A stretch of DNA of 64,000 nucleotides from Rhodeus uyekii (lineage: Eukaryota; Chordata; Actinopteri; Cypriniformes; Acheilognathidae), in NCBI GenBank assembly GCA_037043235.1, contig JAWRVZ010000016.1, positions 5,873,001 to 5,937,000 of the forward strand, given 5' to 3'. The notes beneath the pieces are model-generated. The model saw only the letters and a program-made list of their open reading frames with translations. It had not been told where the DNA came from and made no database searches. Position numbers and translations under genes: made by a program. Positions 31,907-45,700 of this stretch are shown one piece after another. The first letter of the stretch is position 1. Each line of letters begins with the position of its first letter.

Positions 31907-34900
31907 TATATTATAATTATATTAAATATATTATATTGCACCTTCAGCAACAGGTTTCTCTCGTAAAAACGGACAGGACATGTTGCGACAAACTTCCCAT
32001 TTCACCTCCGCTTATAAAGCCGTGAACTAATCCTGCTAACTTGAAGTAAGCCTGCTCCGAGCAGGTTCACTTCAGCGGACCTGTTACTATGACAACAAGT
32101 CCCGGATGAGCGTCGAAGAACCGAACAATCCAAGATCATGCGAAATCGTCAACAATCTAATCCAGCTAAGTGAGTTAGCGAGGTACGAAGAATATGCCCA
32201 AGGACTAGAATTAACTAGGATTCAACTAGGTCTCAACTAGAAAATAACTAGGACTCAACCAGACATCAGGACAGGACAGAAGACAATGAAGCAGCACAGG
32301 ACAGCAAGCACAAGGGGATTATAAAGGGAGCACACAGGGAAGTTAATTGATGAGAACACAGCTGGGAGAAATCAAAGTAATGACAATGAAACAAGACGGG
32401 CGGGGTAACAGACAAGACATGAACATGCAGCCAATGCGGACACGCATTGCTGCATGTTCACATTAAACAAAGACAACGCGCAGCTGGTAACAACCAAACT
32501 GTGCGTGACAAATAAAACACAACATGAAAGTACACGGCCGATGAAAACACAAACCGCATGCTTACAAACACTGCACACAGACACGAGGGGACATGGAATC
32601 AAGCTAGCCCAAAACCGCACCCACTCACATAACAGAGCGCGCGAGAACAAACAAACACCTGTTCTCATGCACTCACAACAAGGACGAACACACGGGTCGT
32701 GAATGTCGGAAAACTGAACCAGACCAAAGTATCGGGACCGGACATCATAACTCACACAAAAGACGTCACACAGACAAACGTGCACGCGACTCGAACACCC
32801 GAAGCCACGCTCTGCCACAACAACAAGAGATAACTAGACCGAGTGTAGCAGAACCCTGACACTGACTCCATTTATTTAGGGGAAATTAATTACAGCTGTA
32901 ATCAGATGTAGGCATTTGTTAAATGTAAAAATATGCATTTATACATATAAATATGTATCATTGTACATTGTATCAAATACATAATTTAAATGTTAGTAGT
33001 AAAAGACATAATACATTTTTGAAGTGTCTTTGAGGAATTCAGTGAATATTAAATAAATAAATGTTTTGTTAAAATATTTGTTGTTATTTTTTTAAATCAG
33101 CCTGTCCGGTCAATTTTACATCCGTGATGCATCCTTTTGTTCACCCTCTCAGAGACTGACTGTCCATTATGATTACAGGAGCTTGAGTGCAAAATCATCT
33201 CTGTAATGAAGAATGAATTAAAAAGTTTTAAAAGACTGTTAAGTTCAGATTACCCAGAATGCTCTGAAAGAGTCCATGATGATGTTGAGGGTCATAGCAG
33301 AGTAAGAGAGGGTCTTCTGAAAGTCACAGTGCACATCCTGAGGAAGATGAACCAGACAGACCTTGCAAACACACTGCAGACCAGTAAGAGCTATTGGATG
33401 AGAATATTACATTTTGTTTTTATAATTATTAAATTATTATGTTCTGAAACCAATTCATTATTCATAAATAATAAAAAATGCCTTTGCTTGTCAGAACTGA
33501 TGCCTGTGTATCAACAAAAACTCAAATCCAGATTACATGATAAATTTCAGAGAATGAATGAAGGAATATCCAATCATGGTAACTCGGTACATTTGAATGA
33601 GATCTACACAGAGCTCTACATCACAGAGGGAGGGAGTGGAGAGGTCAATAATGAACATGAGGTGAGACAGATTGAGACTGTGTCCAGGAGACCAGAGGCA
33701 CAGGAAACACCAATCAACTGCAACAACATATTTAAACCCTCGCCTGGAAAAAACAAAACCATCAGAACTGTGCTGACTAAAGGAGTTGCTGGAATTGGAA
33801 AAACAGTCTCGGTGCAGAAGTTCATTCTGGACTGGACTGAAGGAAAAACAAATCAGGATGTTCATTTCATATTTCCACTTCCGTTCAGGGAGCTGAATTT
33901 GATCAAGAAAAAGCTTAGTCTTGTGCAACTTCTAAATCACCTTCACATAGAAACCAAAGAATTTAAATCAAAGGATTATGAAGACTACAAAATAATGTTT
34001 GTATTTGATGGTCTGGATGAATGTCGACTACATCTAAATTTCTTAAACAACCCAAGCTTGTCGAATGTAACAGAATCAGCCTCAGTGGATGTGCTTCTCA
34101 CCAACCTCATCAAGGGGAATCTACTTCCTTCAGCTCTCCTCTGGATTACGTCTCGACCAGCAGCAGCCAATCAGATTCCTCCTGACTATGTTGACCAGGT
34201 CACAGAGGTACGAGGGTTCAACGACCCTCAGAAGGATGAGTATTTCAGAAAGAGAATAAATGATCAGAGTCTGGCTGAGAGAATCATCACACACATCCGA
34301 TCGTCAAGAAGCCTATACATAATGTGTCACATACCAGTCTTCTGTTGGATTGCAGCCACCGTTCTAGACAGAATGATGGGTAAAGTAACAAGTGCAGAGA
34401 TCCCCAAAACTCTCACACAAATGTTCACACACTTCCTGATCTTTCAGACCAAACACAAGAGTCAAAAGTATGATGGGAAATGTGAAATAGATTTTAATCA
34501 GGCTAGAAAGACTATTCTGTCTCTAGGAAAACTGGCTTATGAACAACTGGAAAAAGGGAACCTGATCTTCTATGAGGAAGACCTGAAAGAGTGTGGCATT
34601 GATGTCAGAGAAGTGGCAGTGTTCTCTGGAGTTTGTACCCAGATCTTCAGAGAAGAGTTTGAACTGCAGCTGGGGAAGGTGTACAGCTTTGTGCATCTGA
34701 GTATTCAGGAGTTTCTTGCTGCTTTATTCAAGCTACTGACCTCTTCTGAACACAAAACAAGGCTGTGGAATTTGTTAAGGTCACCAAATACAGATTTACT
34801 AAAGGAAGAAGTGGACAAGGCCTTGCAGAGTGAGAATGGACACTGGGATCTTTTCCTTCGATTCCTTCTAGGTCTCTCATTAGAGTCTAATCAGACTCTC

Positions 34901-37900
34901 TTACGAGGCCTTTTGAAAAAAAACGTGAGCATCTCTCACAGCAATCATGAAACAGTTGCATACATTAAACAGAAGATCAGGGAGAATGCCTCTCCAGAGA
35001 AATCCATCAACCTGTTCCACTGTCTGAATGAACTGAATGATCATTCTCTAGTGAAGGAAGTCCAAACATACCTAAAAAAAAAAGGGACCAGCCGTCTCTC
35101 TGGAGTCAAACTGTCTCCTGCTCAGTGGTCGGCTTTGGTGTTTTTGCTGTTAAACTCAGAAGAAGAACTGGATGAATTTAAACTGAGTAGATATGACCCA
35201 TCAGAAGAATGTTTTCTGAGGCTCCTGCCAGTGGCCAAAGAAGCTAGAAAAGCTGAGTGAGTGTTTTACAGTGTCAGTTTCCTTTACTTCATTATACACT
35301 GCAAAAAAAAAAAAAACTGTCAAAGACTTTTATGACATTATGTTCCAATGTATTTAGCATTTATTTAAAACAACTATAAAGTATAAACTAAACTATAAAC
35401 TATAAAGAAAAAAGGACATTTTAATGTATTTGTGTTGGTTTTGAGATTTTTCTGAATCTAGTTATAATATCTAAATTTGCTTAGCTTTCTTGTTTTAAGA
35501 ACTTTTTAAAGAAGATTTTTTCTCTTGTTTTAAGATTTATCAAATTGACTTTTCTCACTCCATTGGCTTCTCATTTTGCCTAATTTTAGTTTTTTTGTGT
35601 TCATTTATGCTTTGTTTCTTAATTTTGCATATACTAGATTTTTTGCAGTGTATACAGAAGGACTAGTGAGTGTTTCTAGCTAATGAATTGTCATGTCATA
35701 TTATTTAATCTTCCTCTTCTTCTTATTATTATTATTATTATCATTAGACAAGAGAGAATCTCAAAAGTTGTTTTCTCTCCAGGAACAGGGTTTGGGATAC
35801 ATTTTAATGTTTTAAATGTGTTAATATTATTTTATTCTATTTTATTTCGTGGAGGCAAAATTTTTCCTGTTGGTGAAATTGGTTCTCATTCACAAGCTGA
35901 AGGAAGCAATTTCATAACCTAGTTAAGGGCTATAGGTGTAGTATCAGAATCAATGCAGTAGTTGCAGTAAGCTTGCTGCTTTAAGTCTAAAAAACATTTT
36001 TGGTGAAAGTGTAGTGTAGTAAATACAGTATTTTTCATAGTATTGAACACATCAGGCAGGTAATAGTGACGTCATAATTTTTTTATGAATGGTTCAGGAT
36101 TTAATTGTTATTGTAAATTTTCTGCAGCCTTTCTAGATGTAGTATTACAGAGAAAGGCTGTGCTGCTCTGGCTTCAGCTCTAAGATCAAACCCCTCACAC
36201 CTGAGAGAACTGGATCTGAGCTATAATAAACCAGGAGACTCCGGAGTGAAGCTGCTCTCTGCTCTATTGGAGGATCCACACTGTAAACTGGAGAAACTAC
36301 TGTGAGTGAAATTGTGCTATCACAGTATCTAATATCTCTTTCACTTAATGTGTCAATATCTGGTTCAACTGTGAGAATTTTATCTTTGTATTTATGTACA
36401 TTTATTCAGTGATGGACGAAGTCCTCAAATTAACTACAGTGAAAACCCTAATAAGTTGAGTTTACTAACTCGTTCCCTCAATTCAATTGAGTAATGGCAA
36501 AAAACAAAACTTGTACAGCAATACCTCTAGATACAGTTATACCTCATAATCCGTTCCAGGGCGGAGCTAACTCAAATTGTAACTCGAATTGCTTGCATCT
36601 CGAATCATGTTTTCTCATAAGAAATAATAGAAAACAAATTAATCCGTTCCAGATCCGTAACAATGGAAGAATTTTTTTTTTTTTATTGGTACACACACAC
36701 ACAATTATAGTACATGTATACAATGTGATAAAAAAATAAAATGTGGTTTTAATGATACATTTTTACAGACAGTAAGCAGATAGTAGCAGCAGGTGCAGAG
36801 GGAGGGAGGAAGGGGGTTGGTATGGAGACGTACCTTACACGATCACTACATAACTTAAATTAACATTGTTTTTTTTTTTTGTTTTTTTTACTTTTTTCCT
36901 TCAATTTTATATTATTGTTTTGATTTTTTTTTCGATTTGTAGTTTTTATTTTTGATCACTTTTCTTACCTTTTTTTGCCTGACTACCCTCACTTTCACTT
37001 GGCGCAGACCTTTTATCGAAATATCTACCGAGGGACATCTGCTTCTCCTTTATCCACAACTACAGAAGCCTCTCCATCTCATAATTTATATTCAAAAATA
37101 CCGGTAACTTAGATATAATCTAAATCCTGGTCTAAATTTCTGTCTAGAATGGAACATAGTTGTGAAGATATTGCTTTTTGTAGAATCTTTGACAGAAAAG
37201 GTAGATTCGATATCGGTCTGTAATCGACTAATTCTGTAGGATCAAGTTGTGTTTTTTTAATAAGAGATTTAATTATGGCCAGCTTAAAGGTTTTTGTTAC
37301 GTATCCCAATGACAAAGATGAATTAATGATATTAAGAAGAGGATCTATGACCTCTGGAAGCATCTCTTTCAGTAGCTTAGTTGGTGTCGGGTCTAGCATA
37401 CATGTTGTTAATTTTGCTGCTATGCTGTTTGAAAGCATCTGGGGTTGAGGCTTTATTTATCGTTAATTTAGTCACTTTATCAAATAAATACCTAGGGCTG
37501 TATTTGTTTTCTTCTAAGTGGGTAGAAAAATAAGCAGATCTAGCTGATTTTAAGGCCTTTCTGAATGCAATAGAGCTGTCTTTCCATGAAATACGAAAAA
37601 CCTCAAGCTTAGTTTTTTTTCCCGCTCCGCTCCATTTTTCTGGCTGCTCTCTTGAGGGCCCGGGTGTGCTCGCTGTACCACGGTGTTGGACTGTTTTCTT
37701 TAATCTTCTTTAAGCGCAACGGATCAACAGTGTCTAAAGTGCTGGAAAAGAGAGAGTTAATAGTTTCTGTTGCAGCATAAGTTCTTCTAGGCTATCTGGG
37801 ATGTTAAGTAGATGAAACTGATCAGGAAGATTATTTATAAAGCTATCTTTTGTGTTAGGAGTGGTAGTTCTACTGTATTTGTAACAGTGAGTTAGTTTTT

Positions 37901-39739
37901 CGACTTTGGCTGAAGGTAGTCTACACGCAACTAAGTAATGATCTGAGATGTCATCGTTCTGCTGCAGAATTTGAACAGTATCAACGTTGATCCCATGCGA
38001 CAATATTAGATCTAAAGTATGATTACAATGATGAGTGGGTCCTGATACATGTTATGTAACTCCAATAGAGTTTAAAATGTCTCCAAATGCCAATGCGTCT
38101 TTTTCATTATCTAAATGGATATTAAAATCACTGAAAATTATGACTTTATCTCCAGACCTTAGTAATATATTTTCTGATAGAAATTCAGCTAATTCTTTGC
38201 TATGCCAAATTACTAGAGAGAAGAGTGGCACCATCCCAGGTGGGATGAATACCATCTCTTTTCAACAGGTCAAATCTGCCCCAAAAAACATTTCCAATTG
38301 TCTATGACAGTGTTTTTCAACCACTGTGCCATGAGAGATCGTCAGGTGTGCCATGGAAAATTATTCAATTTCACCTGATTGGTCTAAAAAACATATTTTT
38401 TGAAAACTAAATAATCATAAAAGACATTTTTCTTTGTGTTTATTTAATTCCCATTCAAGACACTTTGATAAGAATGTAGCCTATATTAACAATATACAGT
38501 CAGAGTTTCATTTTTTAATATTTTCGGTTGGTGGTGTGCCATAAGGGTTTTTTTTTTTTTCAATGAAAAAAATGTACCTTGGCTCAAAAAAGGTTATATT
38601 TTTATACCCTATGTTATTCTGTGGGTACCATTTATACATCCAGCCATTGAGTGAGGATAATCTGCTAAGCATCTCATCACTCATGTGCATAGGGCCAGAG
38701 CAAATTACAGTGCCTGGCATCGTACTTGCGAGTTCACACACCTCGTTAATATTAATTTTAGTGCTCTCCGACTGGCGTAGTTGGACATCATTAGCGCCAA
38801 CATGAATAACAATCTTAGAATATTTACGATTAGCCTTAGCCAGCACTTTTAAATTTTCTTTGACGTCAGGCTCTCTGGCTCCCGGCAAACATGTGACTAT
38901 GGTGGCTGGACTCTCTATTTTCATGTTCTAAGTTATAAAATCGCCAATGACTAGGGCACTTTCAACAGGTTTCTCAGTAGGTGGGGAGTCAGTGGGGAGA
39001 ACCTGTTTGATGTTCTGATTGGAACGGAACAGTGTTTTTTTGACCCACGATTATGCCGTCTCACAGTCACCCAGTTGCCCTGCTGCACAGGCTCTACAAC
39101 CAGAACCGTTCAATGTGAGGGATTTGTTAAGCTAGTTGCATCCAATGCAGCATCTAAAGCCCTTGCATTCTTACTATCCTCGATTAAAGTTTGGATGCGT
39201 GTCTCTAATTCTGATATCTTCCCTGTCAGCCTGACTATGTCCCTGCATTTATCACAAATTAGGCCCTCACTGCAGACAGAGACAGCTAAACTATACATGT
39301 AGCAGGCAGTGCAAGTGACAATCACAGGAGAAGATTACATGACTCACAGCGTGTGTTTATTGATCCAGCTCACGAGTTGTTTGATGAACTCGGAAAAAAG
39401 GCGCAAGTGAAAGAGAGCGAAAACGCTGTATGCACGGACAGCAGATTAAGATAAACAATAACAACCAGCTTTTAATGAAACTAAGAATAATATTACAGTT
39501 GTTTTCAATATGAGAATAATTACTTATGGTCGTGTCTACTGCAAGGATTAGGCAGATCCAAAAATGCAGATAACAGAAAACGAGTCTCTTCTTCCATTTT
39601 ACACACCTCTGTTTTCTATTGAACAGTGTAATAATGTTTTTCACTGCTAGACAAAATGTCACAGTTTAAATCCTCCATATTTCATTTCCTACCTTATTAG
39701 AGAGAAATGCATTAACATGATCTACAAACTACAGATATA

Positions 39740-39779
<40 letters not shown>

Positions 39780-42700
39780 TACTTATTTTGAAAATTATGT
39801 GATACACAGTATTTGAATGATAAATCATTAAATTAAACTCACGTATCCATCACTTTATGAAGGAAAACACCTTTCAAATCGCAGGCATTTCACTGAACAG
39901 ATGTACAGTAGTTGGATTGTGTTACACAACATGTTTCAATAACAAACACGTAACTATGGATGATGGATTTTACCTCTTTTTCTCCTTCTGTCTGCAGGCT
40001 GTGGGACTGCAGTATTACAGAGAAAGGCTGTGCTGATCTGGCTTCAGCTCTGAGATCAAACCCCTCACACCTGAGAGAACTGAATCTGAACTGTAACAAA
40101 CCAGGAGACTCAGGAGTGAAGCTGCTCTCTGCTCTACTGGAGGATCCACACTGTAAACTGGAGAAACTACAGTGATTGTTGCTTTCATACCATTTTTCAA
40201 GTTTATTAATTTTATAAACTTTATATTTTTAATAGTATTTCTATTTGTAATACATTTTTTATTTTACTTGTCAATAGTTTTGACTGATAAGTCATTAAAT
40301 TGAGTTCGCGTTGCGTCATCGATTATGACGATTACAAGTTACATCGACGGACGTGAAACGTGTCGATGCGTTGCATTATTTACGTTCATTTATAATAATG
40401 TTGGCTTCTGCTCCGGGCATGAATCTATCACATAAAGCCAGATTACGAGCATCAGGGTGGGAATACTATAAGAAAATAGTAATAAAATTGTGCTTTTTTC
40501 GCTCTGTAAAACCTCAAAACGATAAGCTGTAAGTGTTACAGTGAGATCTGGGATGGCGCATGCCGTCCATAATAATGCTATAAAGCCCCTACTGTTAACG
40601 ATGCAGAGCATGTGCGATGCTGAAATAAACAAAGAGAGATGTTTACAAGGAATCTTCCCCTTATTTCAACACGAGAAAACAAAAGACTTTAAACAACAAA
40701 AAACGGCACCTATCATGCAAAACTCGGAACCACTTGGAAACCACGGAGAGATGACATCCACACACAAGGAAGCTAAAACCATTACACAACATTAACAACT
40801 GACAAAGACAAGGGAAACACGAGAGGGTTAAATACATGAGGGAATGACAAACACCTGGGAGACTAACAACATAATGACAGTGTAGGAAGGGTATGGGGAG
40901 GGACACAGAGGGAACCCGGAAGTGAAACATGACCAGACCGTAACACCTACGGATACAAAGAACTGTTCTTTAACTTTTCACTTAAACTTTACTCTGGCAA
41001 CTATTCTTTCAATATCAGCAGTCAATTAAGTCAATAAAGTCAATTAAGTAAATCATACTCCCAACTGCAGTAATTAATAACAGATTAAACATTTAATTAG
41101 GGCTAGATCTTACATTTTATGATGAATAGTATCATTTGGTAAAAATTGTTTCAAATGCTTCCTGTGTTCACATATTTCATAGTACAGTGGAACCCACTTA
41201 TCTCAACCTCGGTTAACTCGCCAACCCTGTTATGTCAACATTTTTAAAGTTGAACCGCCAAACTCCCAGTTTTTCTTAGCATTTTCTTATCGGTTATGTC
41301 ACCATACCCTGATATCTCGAGCACAAAAAAGGGACAAAGTCTTCACTTAACTTCAGTTATCTCGATCCCCGAGCCTAATGATAGTACCGAGTTCACGTTG
41401 CACGTGCATCACAGTCTGTATAGTCGCTCACTGCAATGACGCTTCACTCACTCTTGCGGCGCAGAAGAACTCTCACAAAAATCCAGTCTTACAGATGGAG
41501 AGCACAGGAGAACTCTCACAAAAATCCAGTCTTACAGAGGAGGCACAGGAGTTCACCTTCAATGTCCAGGAATTACCAGATTACATTGACATCAACAAAT
41601 ACGTTGTTACTGATAGAAGCTTAGAAGTATTTTTTTTCAAGCAGACTGCAAAAGGCAAAAAGCAACAAAACATTTTAGACTTAATTAAAAAATAAAATTA
41701 ATCTTTAGATGCAGCTCCTGAAGTCACACATTCATCACTTTATAAAGGAAAACACAGCTTTCAAATCAGAAACATTTCACTGAACAGATGTAAAGTAGTT
41801 GGATTGTGCTACACAGTATATATCAATAACAAACATATGACTATTAATGATGGATTTTAACGTTTTTTTCTCCTTCTGTCTTCAGGCTGTGGGGCTGCAG
41901 TATTGGAGAGGAAGGCTGTGCTGCTCTGGCTTCAGCTCTGAGATCAAACCCCTCACACCTGAGAGAACTGAATCTGGGTTCTAATAAACCAGGAGACTCG
42001 GGAGTGAAGCTGCTCTCTGCTCTACTGGAGGATGCACACTGTAAACTGGAGAAACTACAGTAAGTGTTGCTTTCATACCATTTTCAAGTTTGTTAAATAC
42101 TTTAAGTTCCCTGTCAAGGGAATAATAACTTCGACAATGCAATGGGAACGCCTTAGCTTGATTGTCTATTGAAGCACAATAGTACCAACTAGAGAGGATA
42201 AAGTTCGTCGAGACAAACTTTAGAAGTTGGCTGAGAACGTCGCACCGGAAACGTTAATTTCACATGTTGGTAGCACAATTTAATATTAAATACAAAGTAC
42301 GTTACGAAACCAGAAATTAACAGGTTGCTAAGGTCTTCTGGGTGGTTGCTAGGGCGTTGCTAGGCAGTTTCTTAGGTATCCGGGGGGGTTGCTAGGTGGT
42401 TGCTAGGGTAACCAGAGTGGTTGCTAGGATGTTGCTAGGTGGTTGCCAGGGTAAACAGGGTGGTTGCTAGGGCGTTGCTAGGCAGTTGTTAGGGTATCCG
42501 GGGTGGTTGCTAGGGTGTTGCTATGCGGTTGCTAGGGTAACCAGAGTGGTTGCTAGGGTTTTGCTAAGGAGTTGCTAGGGTAACCAGAGTGGTTGCTAGG
42601 TGGTTGCTAGGGTATTTTGGGTGGTTGCTAGGGTGTTGCTAGGATAACCAGAGTGGTTGCTAGGGTATCCTGGGTGGTTGCTAGGGTGTTGCTAGGCAGT

Positions 42701-45700
42701 TGCTAGGGTATTTTGAGTGGTTGCTAGGGTGTTGCTAGGCGGTTGCTAGGGTAAACAGGGTGGTTGCTAGGGCGTTGCTAGGCAGTTGCTAGGGTATTTT
42801 GGGTGGTTGCTAGGCAGTTACTAGGTTATCTGGGGCGGTTGCTAGGGTGTTGCTAGGTGGTTGCTAGGGTAACTGGGGTGCTTGCTAGGCAGTTGCTAGG
42901 GTATCCAGGGTGGTTACTAGGTAGTTGTGAGGTCTTCTGGGTAGTTACTATTGCATTCCTAGCACAATTTAACACTTAGCTAACCACTATTAGCATGTAG
43001 CTATTCACTGCTAGCATATGTAGCATGTTGGAAGTCCTGTTTGCTAGCATGAGTCAATAGACCCAACCCCCATGTCTCTACAACACTCAGAAGCAGAGAT
43101 ATAGGTCTGGCTAAATGGTTGCTAGGGTTCTCTGTTTGGTTGCTAAGGAGTGGCTTCACAGCTACAGTGATGTTACTCCAAAGGCTCCTTGTGAGTATGA
43201 ACCATATAAACCAACCAGAATGCCTCTACGACATTCAGAACTGAAGATATCTCACTTTGTATTTGGTTGCTAAGGTGCTCCATAATGGTTGCTAGGGCGT
43301 GGCTAGGAAGTGTTGAAGAAGTTGATGATTGACAGTTTGCTAGCCCGAGTCATACGAGCCCACCTTCAAATTTCTATGACTTTTCTAATCAGAGATAGAA
43401 GTCGATCAATTTGAATGGAAGTCTATGGGACGGGTTGCTAAGGTGCTCTAAATGGTTGCTAGGGCGTGGCTTAATAGCTTCACTGTGATCCTGAGACACT
43501 CATTGGTCGTCTGAGTAAAACGAGCCCTCCCCCTTGTCTCTGTGACACTGTGCTGCAGACCTATGTTCAATTCAGAATCCCTATGCAATTTGCCATAGTA
43601 GATGCTGTTTCATGGGACGGCCTTCCCCATTCATCTCTATGGGGCAAATTTGGGCAGCTCTAGCACCCCAGGGGTACAACTTTCACCCCATTGTATGGTA
43701 TGTTCTTACAGAGGCTGTCACCCTCTTCAAATCTGGCGAGTTTCATCTTTTTACAAATTCCTCACTCAGAGTTATTAATCGTCAAAGTTCGTCGCAATGT
43801 TAAGTCAATGGGATTTTTCGGCTGCTTTTTCACCCCTGGGGCGGACACCGTACCCCCGATCCCTTAGAAAAGATATAGCAACTCGAGTCAGAACAGGCCT
43901 GCGGCCTGTTCTGATTCTGGGGTCTGTAGCACTAAAGCTGTAGGAGGAGATGCGTATAGAAATTTTAGTCTCAGAAAAATAATAATAAGTTTTTTAGCAT
44001 TTCAGTAAGTTGGCTGCTTCTCAGCCAACTTAATGAGTCATGAGCCAGGATTATAAAGGCGCGCCTTATACCGTAAATGGATAATATAGTGTCTTCAACA
44101 AGTGCTATAGTGAAACGTGTGTCTGCTGCCTGTGTGTGTGTGTGTTTTCTTCTGCCCGAGTTAGTTTTAAAAAAACAAGGTTTTCACACGATGGTGAGTG
44201 AGCAAGTTTTCAGACGTTGTTACACGCTCTGCCCTAGTTTTATTACTGGCAGGGATACACACACTTTGTGTGTAACTTGCATGGGAGAGGAGCATGCACG
44301 GGCGCTGGCTGTGCAGATTGTGAGATCTGTTATTGTGGGAATCGCAGTTAGATTTGTCGGCGGGGTTGGAGACGGGCTTGGCTTGGCTTTTGAGGAGCCG
44401 AGGTGTCAAGGTGCTTCCCATAGGATTCATAGCAGCATTATCGCTAACTATGCCTTGAGTTGAGGAGGCACTTGCAAGAAACCTCGCCCCTCACTCATCG
44501 CTGCCCCTAAAGAACCCAGACGCTGCCCACCGAACCCCTTAGGGTGACTTCATCTATGGTGGGTTGAGCATACTCCGCCGCAAGTCAGGCTGCAGCATGC
44601 CTACATACATCCTCGCTGCTGCAGACCTACCAGGCGGAGCTTCTTAGAGACCTCGATGAGTGCAGGGGAATTGGTCCTGAGGCAGTCGCCGAGCTGCGCA
44701 GGGCCATGGATCTTACTCTCCGTGCCACCAGGGAGACGGCCAGTTCCATCGGCGGCTTTATGGTGGCCATGGAGAGGCATTTGTGATTAAACCTTACCAC
44801 TCTTAAAGAGAAAGATTAGAATATTTTACTCTGTCAGCCAGAGCTTTCGGTTTTTAATGTCGGTACTTCATAGTTCCAAAAAAGGATGGAGGCATGCATC
44901 CTATCCTCTATCTTTGCTTACTAAACCAAAGTGTCAAGTGGCTGAAGTTCAGGATGTTGACTCTTAAACAGATCGTGATGCTAATCAGGTCCGAGCTGCC
45001 CTGTGGCATAAAACCGAACAACTTTTCGTTTGCTTCGGGGCTACAAAGGGGTTCCAGCTTCAAAACCTACTACGAGCAGGTGGACAGTCGAGGCTATCTC
45101 CCTGGCTAATGAGTCGGCCGGACAGCATTCACCCATGCTTGTCCGTGCCCACTCTACTAGGAGCATGGCTGCCTCTAAGGCACTAATTGCCAGGGCATCC
45201 CTTGAAGAAATTTATTGCGGCTGGCTGGTCCTCCCCGCATACTTTTATTAGGTTTATTAGACCTGAACCCTGCTTTGGGAAGTCGTGTGTCATAGTGAGC
45301 TACGTTTCGCTCTGCATACTTTTGTTGCTGAGGCGGCGTTGGTATTCTCGTTCCCATTGCGTTGTCAACGACAACAGGAAACGTCTCAGGTTATGTATGT
45401 AGACCTAGTTCCTTAAGAGGGAACGAGACACTGTGTTGTCCAGCCTCAGCTCCTGCGCATGCTGGGCTTGTTTCAGATACTGGGCAAGCTGCCGTTTTCG
45501 GTTCACTGCGCACCTTTATACTCCTGGCTCATGACATCATCTCAGCGACATGCATTCACACATGTTGGTTCTATTGTGCTTCAAGAGACAATCACGCTAA
45601 GGCATGGTCGACGCAGCGTCTCGTTCCCTCTTAGGGAACTAGGCTTACATACATAACCTGAGACATTTTTTATATTTTGTAAGTTTCTTTACTGTGTAAA

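Noticed and set aside
32372..32818. 148-codon cysteine-rich open frame on the minus strand
   Set aside because: Lies in a dispersed repeat, has no family resemblance, and an overlapping open frame exists on the other strand.
34000..35260. A possible stop or frameshift in the NACHT exon making the NLR a pseudogene
   Set aside because: The frame was followed from 33,495 to 35,256 with no interruption, and the apparent stop at 35,258-35,260 lies beyond a good donor.
40541..40795. 84-codon frame between the LRR exons as an extra NLR exon
   Set aside because: No LRR pattern and wrong phase context; repeat-like surroundings.
44077..44463. A possible host zinc-finger gene (CVTCMGEEHA)
   Set aside because: The motif and its neighbours match the gag-like protein of DIRS elements, and recombinase relics and terminal repeats follow.
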